A stretch of 50,614 bases of DNA. Source: Acetobacterium sp. GTDB lineage: Bacteria; Bacillota; Clostridia; Eubacteriales; Eubacteriaceae. The stretch spans positions 1 to 50,614 of the forward strand of contig NZ_JAUSPS010000028.1 of the NCBI RefSeq assembly GCF_030652775.1, in the 5' to 3' direction. The stretch's first letter is position 1. Each line of letters starts with the position of its first letter. The position numbers and the translations under genes were made by a program. Below, piece by piece: positions 36,170-45,343 of this stretch. The notes under the pieces were generated by a model, which saw only the letters and a program-made list of their open reading frames with translations, ran no database searches and was not told where the DNA came from.

Positions 36170-36886
36170 ATGGAAGTATTACAACGGGTTAAGAATTATT
36201 GGACTGAACGTTCAGATACCTTTGGGGTGAATATGTTCAGTGAATCAGAAAAAGAATATGACAAGATCTGGACAGAGATACTTGAAGAAAAGATTGCTTT
36301 AAAAAGTGTGGGTCATGTTCTTGACATTGGAACCGGTCCAGGATATTTTGCACTCAATTTAGCTTTAATGGGTTATCAGGTGACTGGAATCGATTTGACT
36401 CCAGCGCTGTTAGAGCGAGCGAAAGAACATGCTGTGCGATTGAAGTGTGATGATAAAACACAATTTTTAGAAATGAATGCTCAAAGCCTGGAATTTGAAG
36501 ATGGTTCGTTTGATGTGGTTGTTACAAGGAATCTGACCTGGACATTACCTAGTGTGGAGGAAGCCTATATTGAATGGAAACGAGTACTTAAACCCGGGGG
36601 AAGACTGATCAATTTTGATTCGGATTATGGCGCGGTATCGTTTATCGAACAGAAGAAGCAATTTCCACATAAAGCAATTGATACAAAGAGATCAAAAGAG
36701 TGTGACGAAATTAAGGATTGTTTGAGTATCAGCCAGTTGAAGCGACCACAATGGGATATCAATTTTCTGGATTCCATTGGGATGAAGGGAGTTTCAATCG
36801 AAGATGATGTCAGAAAACGATTTCCGAAAGAATTGAATTACGAACGCGATGGATGCCCATTATTTTGTATTTGTATGGAAAAATAA
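36170..36886 (+). CDS. Class I SAM-dependent methyltransferase (cassette C, first)
   Basis: Methyltransferase of 238 aa with a strong Shine-Dalgarno (GGAGGGGG). The N-terminal segment VKNYWTERSDTF is followed by motif I VLDIGTGPGYFALNLALMG and GIDLTPALL. The locus signature is TRNLTWTLPSVEEAYIEW, then RVLKPGGRLINFDSDYG. The C-terminal part contains LKRPQWDINFLDSIG and ends CPLFCICMEK. It is the first gene of a run that continues to the window end. Substrate unknown; most likely a small molecule given the UbiE/type-11-like fold and the transport context. Confidence 0.9.
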   Translation: MEVLQRVKNYWTERSDTFGVNMFSESEKEYDKIWTEILEEKIALKSVGHVLDIGTGPGYFALNLALMGYQVTGIDLTPALLERAKEHAVRLKCDDKTQFLEMNAQSLEFEDGSFDVVVTRNLTWTLPSVEEAYIEWKRVLKPGGRLINFDSDYGAVSFIEQKKQFPHKAIDTKRSKECDEIKDCLSISQLKRPQWDINFLDSIGMKGVSIEDDVRKRFPKELNYERDGCPLFCICMEK

Positions 36887-36912
36887 TCGAACGTTAAAGA
36901 GGAGTAAACTTG

Positions 36913-38514
36913 ATGAAAAGAATCAGAATTTTAATTTGTTGTGTGATGATGATGGCAATGTGCGTGTCACTTGGTGCTTGTACTAGCCAGGATAGTGGCG
37001 GAACGGGTGAAGCAAAGACGACTTTGACTACGGCCAGATCAAAGGATATTGGTGATCTTAATGGTCATCTATATGCTGGTGATATGGCGGCCCAGGGAAT
37101 GGTATTTGATACGTTAGTCGAAAACACGGCCGATGGCCCTAAAGCTGCCTTAGCTGAAAGTTGGGATATATCAAAGGATGGGACGGTTTACACGTTTCAT
37201 CTGCGAAAAGGTGTGAATTTTACGGATGGTCAACCATTTAATGCCGAAGCGGTTAAAGCCAATATCGATGCAGTACAAAGAAATCCTGAAAAACATGCAT
37301 GGATCAGTTTGAGTAAAAAAATTAAAAGTGTGGATATCGTCGATGACAATACCGTTAATATCGTCTTATCCGAGCCATATTATCCCATCTTAACTGAGTT
37401 GGGATTACTGCGACCCTATTGTATGATGTCACCGGCGACATTTATTAATGGTGAAACGAAAGATGGCGTTTCAGCATTTGTTGGAACAGGGCCATATAAA
37501 TTAACTGAGCATGTACAGAATCAGTATGCTACCTTTGTCAGCAACGATGAGTATTGGGGTGGAGAACCGAAAATAAAGACGGTTACCTTTAAGGTTTTGC
37601 CAGCTGGTCAAACAGCACAGCTGGCTTTACAAAATGGCGAAATTGATTTTCTGTACAGTAATTACTCTGATGCAATGTTGGATTCAGAAACATTAAAAAG
37701 CATGGGAACAAATAAAGATTATCAGATTGTTTATAGCGAACCATGTGCAACCCGTTTTTTAATGGTCAATGCTTCTAAACCAGAGACCATTATTGCGGAT
37801 AAAAATATCAAAGAGGCAATATGGTATGGCATCAATAAAGAAGAACTCTCTAGCGAAATTTTGTCTGGGTTGGAAACGCCGGCGGAAACCTTATTTCCTT
37901 CAACAGCGCCATACTGTGATGTGAAGCTGAAGGAAAGAACGTTTGATACTGCTAAGGCAAAGAAATTGATTGAAGCATCGGGCTGGAAAATGGAAAGTGG
38001 ATCGGAATACTATACCAAAAATGGTGAGAAGCTTTCGGTAAGAATTGAATATCGGACCGATGTGGCTGGGGTTAAAGGTATTTGTGAGTACCTCCAAAGT
38101 AATTTAAAAGATATCGGGATTGAACTGGTGCTCACTGGTGAAGAGAAAAGTGCATATTATGATCGTAGAAAAACAGGGGATTACGATTTGTTAATCGATG
38201 CAACCTGGGGTGTGCCTTATGATCCGCAAAGTACAATGTCAGCATTTTCAGCACCGTCATCGTATTTAACCAGTACCCAAAATCTAGAAAATTCACAAGA
38301 AATGTTTGATTGGATTGACCAAGCCCTGGTGTCGACTGATGAGGTCAAGCGACAAGAGCTCTATACAAAAGTACTAAATAAGATTCAGGATGATGCCTGT
38401 TTTATTCCATTGACAGATGTACAAGTCATTGCTGTAGCGCCGAAAGATTTAAAGAACATTACGTTTAATCAATCGCAATACGAAATTCCATTTGAAAAAA
38501 TGTATTTTGAATAG
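36913..38514 (+). CDS. Opp/Nik-type ABC transporter substrate-binding lipoprotein (cassette C)
   Basis: Receptor of 533 aa, SBP_bac_5 family. The signal peptide has the lipobox SLGAC (Cys near residue 23). Family segments include YTFHLRKGVNFTDGQPFNA and the conserved GTGPYKL. ATG 36913 has GGAG 8 nt upstream, and the TTG three bases earlier is less likely. It lies 26 bp after the methyltransferase and is followed by a stem-loop before the permeases, as in cassette A. Its sequence differs strongly from the cassette A receptor, suggesting a different ligand. Confidence 0.9.
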   Translation: MKRIRILICCVMMMAMCVSLGACTSQDSGGTGEAKTTLTTARSKDIGDLNGHLYAGDMAAQGMVFDTLVENTADGPKAALAESWDISKDGTVYTFHLRKGVNFTDGQPFNAEAVKANIDAVQRNPEKHAWISLSKKIKSVDIVDDNTVNIVLSEPYYPILTELGLLRPYCMMSPATFINGETKDGVSAFVGTGPYKLTEHVQNQYATFVSNDEYWGGEPKIKTVTFKVLPAGQTAQLALQNGEIDFLYSNYSDAMLDSETLKSMGTNKDYQIVYSEPCATRFLMVNASKPETIIADKNIKEAIWYGINKEELSSEILSGLETPAETLFPSTAPYCDVKLKERTFDTAKAKKLIEASGWKMESGSEYYTKNGEKLSVRIEYRTDVAGVKGICEYLQSNLKDIGIELVLTGEEKSAYYDRRKTGDYDLLIDATWGVPYDPQSTMSAFSAPSSYLTSTQNLENSQEMFDWIDQALVSTDEVKRQELYTKVLNKIQDDACFIPLTDVQVIAVAPKDLKNITFNQSQYEIPFEKMYFE

Positions 38515-38525
38515 ATAATTGATGA

Positions 38526-38583
38526 GAAGCTGCTTAAGAGAACATAGAACACAAATAAATGATGTTTCTTGGTAGCTTCTTTT
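38526..38583 (+). terminator. Intercistronic stem-loop after the binding protein of cassette C
   Basis: GAAGCT near 38534 pairs with AGCTTC near 38573, extended by an imperfect stem with small bulges, followed by six T residues. It lies between binding protein and permease, the same place as the cassette A stem-loop, and would lower permease relative to receptor expression. Confidence 0.6.
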
Positions 38584-38603
38584 TTCCTGAAAAGAGGATA
38601 ACT

Positions 38604-39533
38604 ATGCGCAACTATATAATCAGGCGGATCCTGACAATTATACCAATGTTTTTTATTATTTCCTTTATTTCGTTTGTGCTTATTAATTTATCACCATCCG
38701 ATCCAGTCGAAATAATTTTAAGAGCAAACGGGGTACCAGTGGTCACTGAAGAATTAATCGAAGAGACAAAAATTGAATTGGGCTTGGATCAACCTTTTCT
38801 GGTTCGTTATGTCAATTGGTTAAACGATGTGATTCATCTGGACTTTGGAAAGTCCTATGTCACCCAACAACCGGTTTTTAAAATGATTTCGCCAGCTTTT
38901 GGCTATACCATGCAGTTGGCGCTGGCTAATACGGTGGTGACCATCATGCTGTCAATTTTTCTGGGAATTATCTGTGCTCAATTTGAAGGACGGATGATTG
39001 ATCGGGGAACCCGAAGTTTTTTATTTATTATATCGGCAATGCCGGCCTTTTGGATTGGAACATTGGCGATCTGGTTTTTTTCGGTAAAATTAAATTTATT
39101 GCCCACAAGTGGGGTAGGGTCATGGACCAATTTTGTTTTACCGACAATGGTCATGTCCATTGGGTATTGTGGGTTCTATTTTAGAATGATACGAAATTCA
39201 ATGCTTGAAAATATGAATGAAAATTATGTGGTTTATGCCAGATCCTGCGGTGTTAAAGAGAAAGTGGTCGTCAAGCATATTTTTAGAAATTCCATCCAGA
39301 CAGCAGTGGCGGCCTTTTGTATGGCAATACCGGGAATGATGGCCGGAACTGTGGTGATCGAAAACGTTTTTGCCTGGCCGGGATTAGGGCGGCTCTGTGT
39401 TTCTTCGATATTTAACCGCGATTTACCGATTATTCAAGCCTATGTTTTAATACTGGCTCTTTCCTATTGTTTGTTTAATATTTTTGGAGACATCGTCACT
39501 GCTGTTTTAAATCCTAAATTGAGGAAGGCGTAA
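38604..39533 (+). CDS. Opp/Nik-type ABC permease, NikB class (cassette C)
   Basis: Membrane subunit of 309 aa from ATG 38604 (MRNYIIRRILTIIPMFF). It has INLSPSDPVEI after TM1, the ATPase-contact loop ARSCGVKEKVVVKHIFRNS, and ENVFAWPGLGRLCVSSI near the end. The frame opens earlier at 38559, but that stretch is the T-rich stem-loop. GAGGA lies 7 nt before 38604. The stop overlaps the next start by one base. Confidence 0.92.
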   Translation: MRNYIIRRILTIIPMFFIISFISFVLINLSPSDPVEIILRANGVPVVTEELIEETKIELGLDQPFLVRYVNWLNDVIHLDFGKSYVTQQPVFKMISPAFGYTMQLALANTVVTIMLSIFLGIICAQFEGRMIDRGTRSFLFIISAMPAFWIGTLAIWFFSVKLNLLPTSGVGSWTNFVLPTMVMSIGYCGFYFRMIRNSMLENMNENYVVYARSCGVKEKVVVKHIFRNSIQTAVAAFCMAIPGMMAGTVVIENVFAWPGLGRLCVSSIFNRDLPIIQAYVLILALSYCLFNIFGDIVTAVLNPKLRKA

Positions 39534-40408
39534 TGATGAATGTTTGGAGTAAGATAAAAAAAGATCGGATTGCAGTAAGCTGTCTGGCAATCATTCTGAT
39601 GATTATAATTGTTGGTATTTTTGCAAATTTTTTTGCCCCTAATGATCCGCTGGAGATCAATGCAACCTTGAAATTTGATGGTCCCTCATGGGAATATCCA
39701 TTGGGAAATGATCAGCTGGGACGTTGCATGCTGTCCCGTTTAATTTTTGGAATTCGTACCAGTGTATTGTTTGTTCTGGTAGCGATGTTTGCGACCATTT
39801 CGATTGGTACTATTTTAGGGATTATTGCCGGTTATTTTAAGGGTAAGGTTGATGAAGTGATTATGCGGGTCTGTGATATTGTTTTATCTTTTCCCAGTGA
39901 AGTCATGACCTTAGCCATTGTGGGAATGTTTGGGACCGGCTTAAAAAATATTTTGTTGGCCTGTATCTTGATGAAATGGGCTTGGTTTGCCCGGGTATTT
40001 CGATCAGCCGTGATGAAGTATACAGATAAGAACTATGTTATGTTTTCCAAGGCCTCAGGCTGTAAAACCGGCCATATTCTACGAAAGCATATTTTACCGG
40101 CAATTTTTCCCGAAATTGCCGTCATGGCGAGCAATAATATCAGCTCCCAGATATTAATGGTATCGGGATTATCGTTCCTGGGACTGGGGGTTCAGGCTCC
40201 GACACCTGAATGGGGCATGATGCTAAGTGAAGCAAAGGATGCGATGCTGATCCATCCCTATCAGATGCTTCCCTCGGGAATTGCTATTATGGTGATGGCG
40301 GTTTCGTTTTCTTTTTTAGGGGATTCAATCAGAGACGCAATGGATGTCAAGCATGAGGGGTACGCACTGAAGAAAAATCGGTTCAAAAGGAAGAGGTTGG
40401 CCGCATGA
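39533..40408 (+). CDS. Opp/Nik-type ABC permease, NikC class (cassette C)
   Basis: Second membrane subunit, 291 aa, with a shorter N-terminus than the cassette A counterpart. TM1 is at about 15-33, followed by PLGNDQLGRCMLSRLIFG (the usual GRD reads GRC), the contact loop FSKASGCKTGHILRKHILP, and SFLGLGVQAPTPEWGMML. It overlaps its neighbours by one base and by ATGA, so the operon is tightly coupled. Confidence 0.92.
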   Translation: MMNVWSKIKKDRIAVSCLAIILMIIIVGIFANFFAPNDPLEINATLKFDGPSWEYPLGNDQLGRCMLSRLIFGIRTSVLFVLVAMFATISIGTILGIIAGYFKGKVDEVIMRVCDIVLSFPSEVMTLAIVGMFGTGLKNILLACILMKWAWFARVFRSAVMKYTDKNYVMFSKASGCKTGHILRKHILPAIFPEIAVMASNNISSQILMVSGLSFLGLGVQAPTPEWGMMLSEAKDAMLIHPYQMLPSGIAIMVMAVSFSFLGDSIRDAMDVKHEGYALKKNRFKRKRLAA

Positions 40409-41391
40409 GCAGCAGTATAAAAATTTCAAATCTTAAAATCTGGGATGATCGTGACGACGATGTGATTATTAAAGATCTTAGCTTTGAAGTGAAAAAAAAC
40501 AGATGCCTGGCTATTGTTGGGGAAAGTGGTAGCGGCAAATCGATGACTGTCAAGGGAATTACCGGTATCCATAAACCATGGATCGAATGCACCGGTTGTA
40601 TCGCCTTTGACGGTGAGAATCTGCTGGAGTTGGGTCAGGAAAGTATGCAAAAAATCAGAGGCCGAAAAATATTTATGATTTTTCAAGACGGCATGACCGC
40701 TTTTGATCCGTCTTGTATGATTCGGGTTGGATTAAGAGAAACACTTGCTGAAAAGCTTGATTTAAAAAAAGAAGCCGCGGATCATTGTATGATCTCGGCC
40801 ATGAATCGTGTCATGTTAAATAACCCCGAAGAAATTCTTCAAAAGTATCCCCATCAATTGTCGGGGGGAATGCTGCAGCGGATTATGATTGCCCTGGCGT
40901 TGGCACTGGAGCCCGAATTAATCATTGCCGATGAACCGACAACCGCTCTGGATACCATTACCCAATATGAAGTTGTTGACCAATTTATTAAATTACGGAA
41001 AGAAATAGGAACAACAATGATTTTTATTTCTCATGATTTGGGCGTGGTTCGTCAAATAGCGGATGATGTTCTGGTTATGAAAGATGGAGAAAAGGTGGAG
41101 GAAGGTCCAATTGAGGAAATATTTACTAAACCTCAGCATCCTTATACTCAGTATTTAGTAAGTACCAGAGCGGCATTAGGAACAAACTTTAAAAGAATTA
41201 TGGAGGAAACAGGTGATGTTGGCAGTGAAGAATGTGAAAAAGTCCTATCAACAGGGCGGGGTTTTATCCATGAAGCGGAAGATGATTCTCAAGGATGTGA
41301 GCTTTCAAATGAACAAGGGAGAATGCCTTGGTATCATTGGCGAAAGTGGAAGTGGAAAATCGACACTTGGAAGACTGGTTCTTGGGATTGA
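40405..41391 (+). CDS. Opp/Nik-type ABC ATPase, NikD class, with out-of-frame tail (cassette C)
   Basis: ATPase with Walker A GESGSGKSMTVKGITG, Q-loop MIFQDGMTAFDPS, signature QLSGGMLQRIMIALAL, Walker B LIIADEPTTALDTITQ and H-loop FISHDLG, all in the first 215 residues. The family body ends near HPYTQYLVSTRAALG. The frame then stays open another 60 or so codons inside the next ATPase gene, giving a 176-nt overlap and a tail unlike any ABC domain. A TGA at 41214-41216 in another frame overlaps the next ATG, so a single-base change may have removed the natural stop. The core should still work. Confidence 0.85.
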   Translation: MSSSIKISNLKIWDDRDDDVIIKDLSFEVKKNRCLAIVGESGSGKSMTVKGITGIHKPWIECTGCIAFDGENLLELGQESMQKIRGRKIFMIFQDGMTAFDPSCMIRVGLRETLAEKLDLKKEAADHCMISAMNRVMLNNPEEILQKYPHQLSGGMLQRIMIALALALEPELIIADEPTTALDTITQYEVVDQFIKLRKEIGTTMIFISHDLGVVRQIADDVLVMKDGEKVEEGPIEEIFTKPQHPYTQYLVSTRAALGTNFKRIMEETGDVGSEECEKVLSTGRGFIHEAEDDSQGCELSNEQGRMPWYHWRKWKWKIDTWKTGSWD

Positions 41392-41968
41392 GAAGCCTGA
41401 TAGCGGCGAAATCCTGTATATGGGCAAAAATGTCAATAATCCCAATACCCGGCTGGGGCATATGAGTACCGTTTTTCAGGATTACAGTTCATCAATCAAT
41501 CCCAACGCCTGTGTTTTTGAAGCCATTGCAGAACCGATGATGGTGATCGATAGAAAATATAATCACAAACGATACGAAGAGAAAATAATTCAATTATTGG
41601 AAGATGTTGGATTAAATCGATCATACCTGAAAAAATATCCCCACGAATTATCCGGTGGGGAGGCCCAGCGTGTTTGTATTGCAAGAGCTATTTCGACTGA
41701 GCCCCAATTCCTGCTTTTAGATGAAGCAATCAGCTCGCTGGATGTCTCCATACAAACCCAGATTCTCAACCTTTTTTTAAAACTTAAAGAAAAATATAAG
41801 ATGAGCTACCTGTTCATTACCCATGATATTCAGGCGGCGGTTTATATCTGTGATCGGATTATTTTTTTTAATGACGGAAAAATAATCGAAGAGACGGCGG
41901 TAAATAATATCGGAAGAGTGAAAGACCCTTATTCAAGAAGTTTATTAGCGGCGGTTATTCCCTTTTAA
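41216..41968 (+). CDS. Opp/Nik-type ABC ATPase, NikE class (cassette C)
   Basis: Second energy subunit, 250 aa from ATG 41216 (a GTG at 41213 is closer to the GGAGG and is also possible). Walker A is GESGSGKSTLGRLVLG, Q-loop TVFQDYSSSINP, signature ELSGGEAQRVCIARAI, Walker B FLLLDEAISSLDVSIQ (the usual DEPTS is DEAIS), H-loop FITHDIQ. It completes a full five-part importer in cassette C, about 78 bp before the two-domain methyltransferase. Confidence 0.91.
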   Translation: MLAVKNVKKSYQQGGVLSMKRKMILKDVSFQMNKGECLGIIGESGSGKSTLGRLVLGIEKPDSGEILYMGKNVNNPNTRLGHMSTVFQDYSSSINPNACVFEAIAEPMMVIDRKYNHKRYEEKIIQLLEDVGLNRSYLKKYPHELSGGEAQRVCIARAISTEPQFLLLDEAISSLDVSIQTQILNLFLKLKEKYKMSYLFITHDIQAAVYICDRIIFFNDGKIIEETAVNNIGRVKDPYSRSLLAAVIPF

Positions 41969-42046
41969 AGAATAATCGAATGAAAAAGTTTTCAAAATTT
42001 TGCAGCAGCCCTTATAAACAATCAAACACATCAGGAGGATAAACAT

Positions 42047-43567
42047 ATGAATAATTATGAAACAACAGTGAAACGATGGTCTGAATCAGCTGAGAATTTT
42101 AACAAATCGATTCAAAGTCAACTATTTGATGAAAACAGTGTTACCGTTTGGACAAATTTAATCAAAGAGAATGCCCTTCAAAAAGAAGCTATAACCGTCT
42201 TGGATATTGGTACCGGCCCCGGCTTTTTTGCCATTATTCTGGCAAAAATAGGTTATCAGGTTACTGGCATTGACTGCACCCCAGAAATGATTGAAAGTGC
42301 AGTAAAAAATGCCGAACAGCAAGGGGTGAAACCTGAGCTTAAAATCATGGATAGTCATGTCTTGGATTTTGAAGATAACACCTTTGACTTGATCGTTAAT
42401 CGAAATGTTACCTGGACACTTTATGAACCAGAGAAAGCATATAAAGAATGGAAACGAGTACTGAAACCAGGTGGGAAGTTGTTGATTTTTGATGCGAATT
42501 GGTATATGAGCCATTTTGATCCGTTAGCTGGACGAGAAATGACCGAAGGGATGCGGGAATATCGGGAAAAATATGGTGAGCTTCCCGAAAAGTTTTCAAT
42601 GAATGTAGTTGAAGATTATTGGCTGAAATTGCCGATGGTCGGGGTACAGCGGCCGCAATGGGATAAAGCAGCGCTATGGAAGCTGGGCTTTCAAAATCTG
42701 GTTTTTGACACCAATCTTTCCGAACGCGTTTCACTAACGGATATGGATCGGATGCTCTATGGTTGCACACCTATGTTTATGATCTCAGCAACCAAGGCCA
42801 CAAAAGCAGAAGAGGAAGAGGCTTTTAATCGGGTCTATTGGGATGGTGCCGCCATCAATTGGGGTTCCAATTGTCTGAGAGACCATCACTCCTTCAAAAA
42901 AAATGCCTACCTTGAGCTTCTGGAGCCTCATTTTGAGGAAGAAAAGAAATATAAAATACTGGATATCGGGACGGGAAGCGGCTTTATGGCAACCTTACTG
43001 GCAGAAAAAGGATATCAGTTAACAGGGGTGGATTTTTCTGAAAAGATGCTGGGCGAAGCCGCCTATTGTGCTCAGGAACTGGGGGTGCAGGTTGAGTTTG
43101 TTCAGGCAAAAGCGGATCATCTGCCGTTTGATGACAACAGCTTTGATGGGATTATCTGCCGAAATGTGACATGGCTGATGAAGGATCCCCAGGAGGCCTT
43201 TTCTGAATGGAACCGGGTACTGAAAAAGAATGGAAAACTGATCTATATCGATGGTAATTGGAATTTATATCAATATGATGAAGAAGAGAAACAACGGTTT
43301 ATAAAGAATCGAGAGGAACTGGAAGCACTCGGAGAGAAAAAGCTCTATGGTTATGGACACAGCAGTACGGTGTTGATTGACAAACTTTCTGCTAATCTGC
43401 CCTTTTCAAAGCTGAGAAGACCGGCTTGGGATCAGGAAAACTTGTCGCAATTTGGCTTTAATGTTTTGGAAATAGAAGAAAACATTTCTCAGAAAGTTTT
43501 GACCGAAATAGAACAAAAGCGGGAAGCAACAACCCCAATGTTTATGGTTGTTGCGCAGAAAAAGTGA
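42047..43567 (+). CDS. Two-domain fusion of class I SAM-dependent methyltransferases
   Basis: A 506-aa protein with two complete methyltransferase domains in tandem. Domain 1 (about 1-247) has VLDIGTGPGFFAIILAKIG, NRNVTWTLYEPEKAYKEW, RVLKPGGKLLIFDANW, VQRPQWDKAALWKLG and PMFMISATK. Domain 2 (about 255-506) has ILDIGTGSGFMATLLAEKG, CRNVTWLMKDPQEAFSEW, RVLKKNGKLIYIDGNW, LRRPAWDQENLSQFG and PMFMVVAQK. Both keep the SAM-binding glycines, so both may be active. Domain 1 is close to the 47158 protein. AGGAGG precedes the ATG. It lies between the Nik-type importer and a YbtPQ-like pair. The absence of a stop between the domains is clear from sequence. Confidence 0.92.
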   Translation: MNNYETTVKRWSESAENFNKSIQSQLFDENSVTVWTNLIKENALQKEAITVLDIGTGPGFFAIILAKIGYQVTGIDCTPEMIESAVKNAEQQGVKPELKIMDSHVLDFEDNTFDLIVNRNVTWTLYEPEKAYKEWKRVLKPGGKLLIFDANWYMSHFDPLAGREMTEGMREYREKYGELPEKFSMNVVEDYWLKLPMVGVQRPQWDKAALWKLGFQNLVFDTNLSERVSLTDMDRMLYGCTPMFMISATKATKAEEEEAFNRVYWDGAAINWGSNCLRDHHSFKKNAYLELLEPHFEEEKKYKILDIGTGSGFMATLLAEKGYQLTGVDFSEKMLGEAAYCAQELGVQVEFVQAKADHLPFDDNSFDGIICRNVTWLMKDPQEAFSEWNRVLKKNGKLIYIDGNWNLYQYDEEEKQRFIKNREELEALGEKKLYGYGHSSTVLIDKLSANLPFSKLRRPAWDQENLSQFGFNVLEIEENISQKVLTEIEQKREATTPMFMVVAQKK

Positions 43568-43600
43568 AGAACCCACCAACCACAAAAGGAGTGAATCATA

Positions 43601-45343
43601 TTGGAAGCTTATAATCGGTTACTGCACTACATAACACTAATCCGTAGAGAAGTTTTTAACAAAGTCATGATTTCGATCGCAATCAGCGCAACCTATATTA
43701 TTCAGGCGATTACCATGGCAGCAGTTGTTTCAGCGGTATTTATCGGTGTTGATCTTAGGCAGATTTTACCTTATCTTGGTATCGCCCTGCTGATGGTGAT
43801 CCTGCGGGGGATTTTTTCCCGGATTAGGGAATGCTATTCCAAGGTGATGGCAATAGCAGTAAAGAATAAAATCAGAACCATGATTTTTGACAAAATTTTG
43901 CATTTAGGTCCAGGCTATTTAAATGATAAGCGAAGCGGAAAGGTGCAATCGCTGGTGTTGGACGGCATTGAATCATTGGAGCCTTTTTTGATTGACTATG
44001 TTCCCCAAATTATCAGCATTGGGATTTCTGGGCTTGCCATTGGTATTTATCTGGCTACATTGGATACGGTAACTGGGCTTGTGATCATTGCCGCAATGCT
44101 ATTGTGTGTGGCAGTGCCTTATTTTACGCTTCCGCTGGTCAGAGAACGGTTTGTTGCTTATTGGCAGGCTTATGCAGAATTGAATGCTCAATATGTCGAT
44201 GCAATCCAAGGGATGACGACGCTAAAAGCCTTTCATGCCAGCAAAATAAAAGGAACAGAGCTGGAAGCCAATGCCACGACTTTTTATCATGAGCAGCTTA
44301 ACAGCACGACCTTCTCACTGATTGACTCTAGCTTGATGACCCTGCTTACGTCCATCGCATCCACCATTACGGTAGCCATTGCGGCCTATCGAACCGGTAT
44401 TGGCATCATCCCAGTGGCGTCCGTTTCAGCATTTTTATTTTTGGCGGTAGAGTGTGCCCGACCCATGGTGGATTTAAATAATTACTGGCATAACAGTTTT
44501 TTAGGCTTATCGGTGGCAAAAGAACTATTTGAAATTGTCGATGAAGAACTGACAATTGTTAATATCGACAACGCTAATAAAACAAATTTGGATGAAGGTT
44601 TACCGGGAATTGAATTCAAGGATGTCAGTTTTTCCTATCGTAAGGATGCACAAGATGCGGTATCAAATATCTCATTCACCATTCAACCCGGAGAAACAGT
44701 GGCTTTTGTAGGGAAATCAGGTTCGGGCAAATCGACGATCGCCAATCTGCTGCTCCGTTTTTACGATATGGATGTTGGTACCATTAAAATTAGTGAGATG
44801 GACATCCGGGAGTATGATCTTAATTATCTGCTGCGAAATATTGGGGTTGTTTTTCAGGACACCTATTTATTTCATGGTACCATCGCTGAGAGTATTGCAA
44901 TGGCCAAACCACAAGCGGCAGAAAAAGAGCTTAAAAAGGCTGCCCAGGCGGCAGGAGCCCATGAGTTTATCATGAACATGCCGGATGGTTACCAGAGTAT
45001 GATTGGCGAACGAGGGGCAACACTATCCGGCGGCGAATGTCAGCGGCTGGCCATCACCAGAGCCATTCTAAAAGATGCACCACTGCTAATTCTTGATGAA
45101 GCCACATCCAGTGTTGATGCGAAAAATGAAAAGCTGATCCAAAAAACACTGGAGTCCCTGACTCAAAATAGAACCACCATTATTATTGCCCATCGACTTT
45201 CGACGATTCAAAATGCGGATAAGATTTTTGTTTTATCGGAGGGACGACTTGTGGAACAAGGAAATCATGAAGCGTTATTAAAACTAAATGGTGTCTATTC
45301 AGGCTTGATCAATGCTCAAATAAGGGGGGAAGCCTGTGGTTGA
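43601..45343 (+). CDS. ABC transporter, fused permease-ATPase (YbtP/IrtA-like half)
   Basis: Half-transporter of 580 aa with six TM helices in the first 320 residues and a C-terminal ATPase: Walker A GKSGSGKSTIANLLLR, signature TLSGGECQRLAITRAI, Walker B LILDEATSSVDAKNE, H-loop IIAHRLS. The fold is that of type IV exporters. However, pairs of this kind beside siderophore or metal genes (YbtPQ, IrtAB) can import metal chelates, so direction is uncertain. TTG start with GGAG 9 nt upstream. It overlaps the partner gene by 8 nt. Confidence 0.88.
   Translation: MEAYNRLLHYITLIRREVFNKVMISIAISATYIIQAITMAAVVSAVFIGVDLRQILPYLGIALLMVILRGIFSRIRECYSKVMAIAVKNKIRTMIFDKILHLGPGYLNDKRSGKVQSLVLDGIESLEPFLIDYVPQIISIGISGLAIGIYLATLDTVTGLVIIAAMLLCVAVPYFTLPLVRERFVAYWQAYAELNAQYVDAIQGMTTLKAFHASKIKGTELEANATTFYHEQLNSTTFSLIDSSLMTLLTSIASTITVAIAAYRTGIGIIPVASVSAFLFLAVECARPMVDLNNYWHNSFLGLSVAKELFEIVDEELTIVNIDNANKTNLDEGLPGIEFKDVSFSYRKDAQDAVSNISFTIQPGETVAFVGKSGSGKSTIANLLLRFYDMDVGTIKISEMDIREYDLNYLLRNIGVVFQDTYLFHGTIAESIAMAKPQAAEKELKKAAQAAGAHEFIMNMPDGYQSMIGERGATLSGGECQRLAITRAILKDAPLLILDEATSSVDAKNEKLIQKTLESLTQNRTTIIIAHRLSTIQNADKIFVLSEGRLVEQGNHEALLKLNGVYSGLINAQIRGEACG

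Noticed and set aside
38559-38603. Extended N-terminus of the cassette C NikB-type permease
   Set aside because: The segment is the stem-loop and T run read as protein; the normal family start is at 38604.
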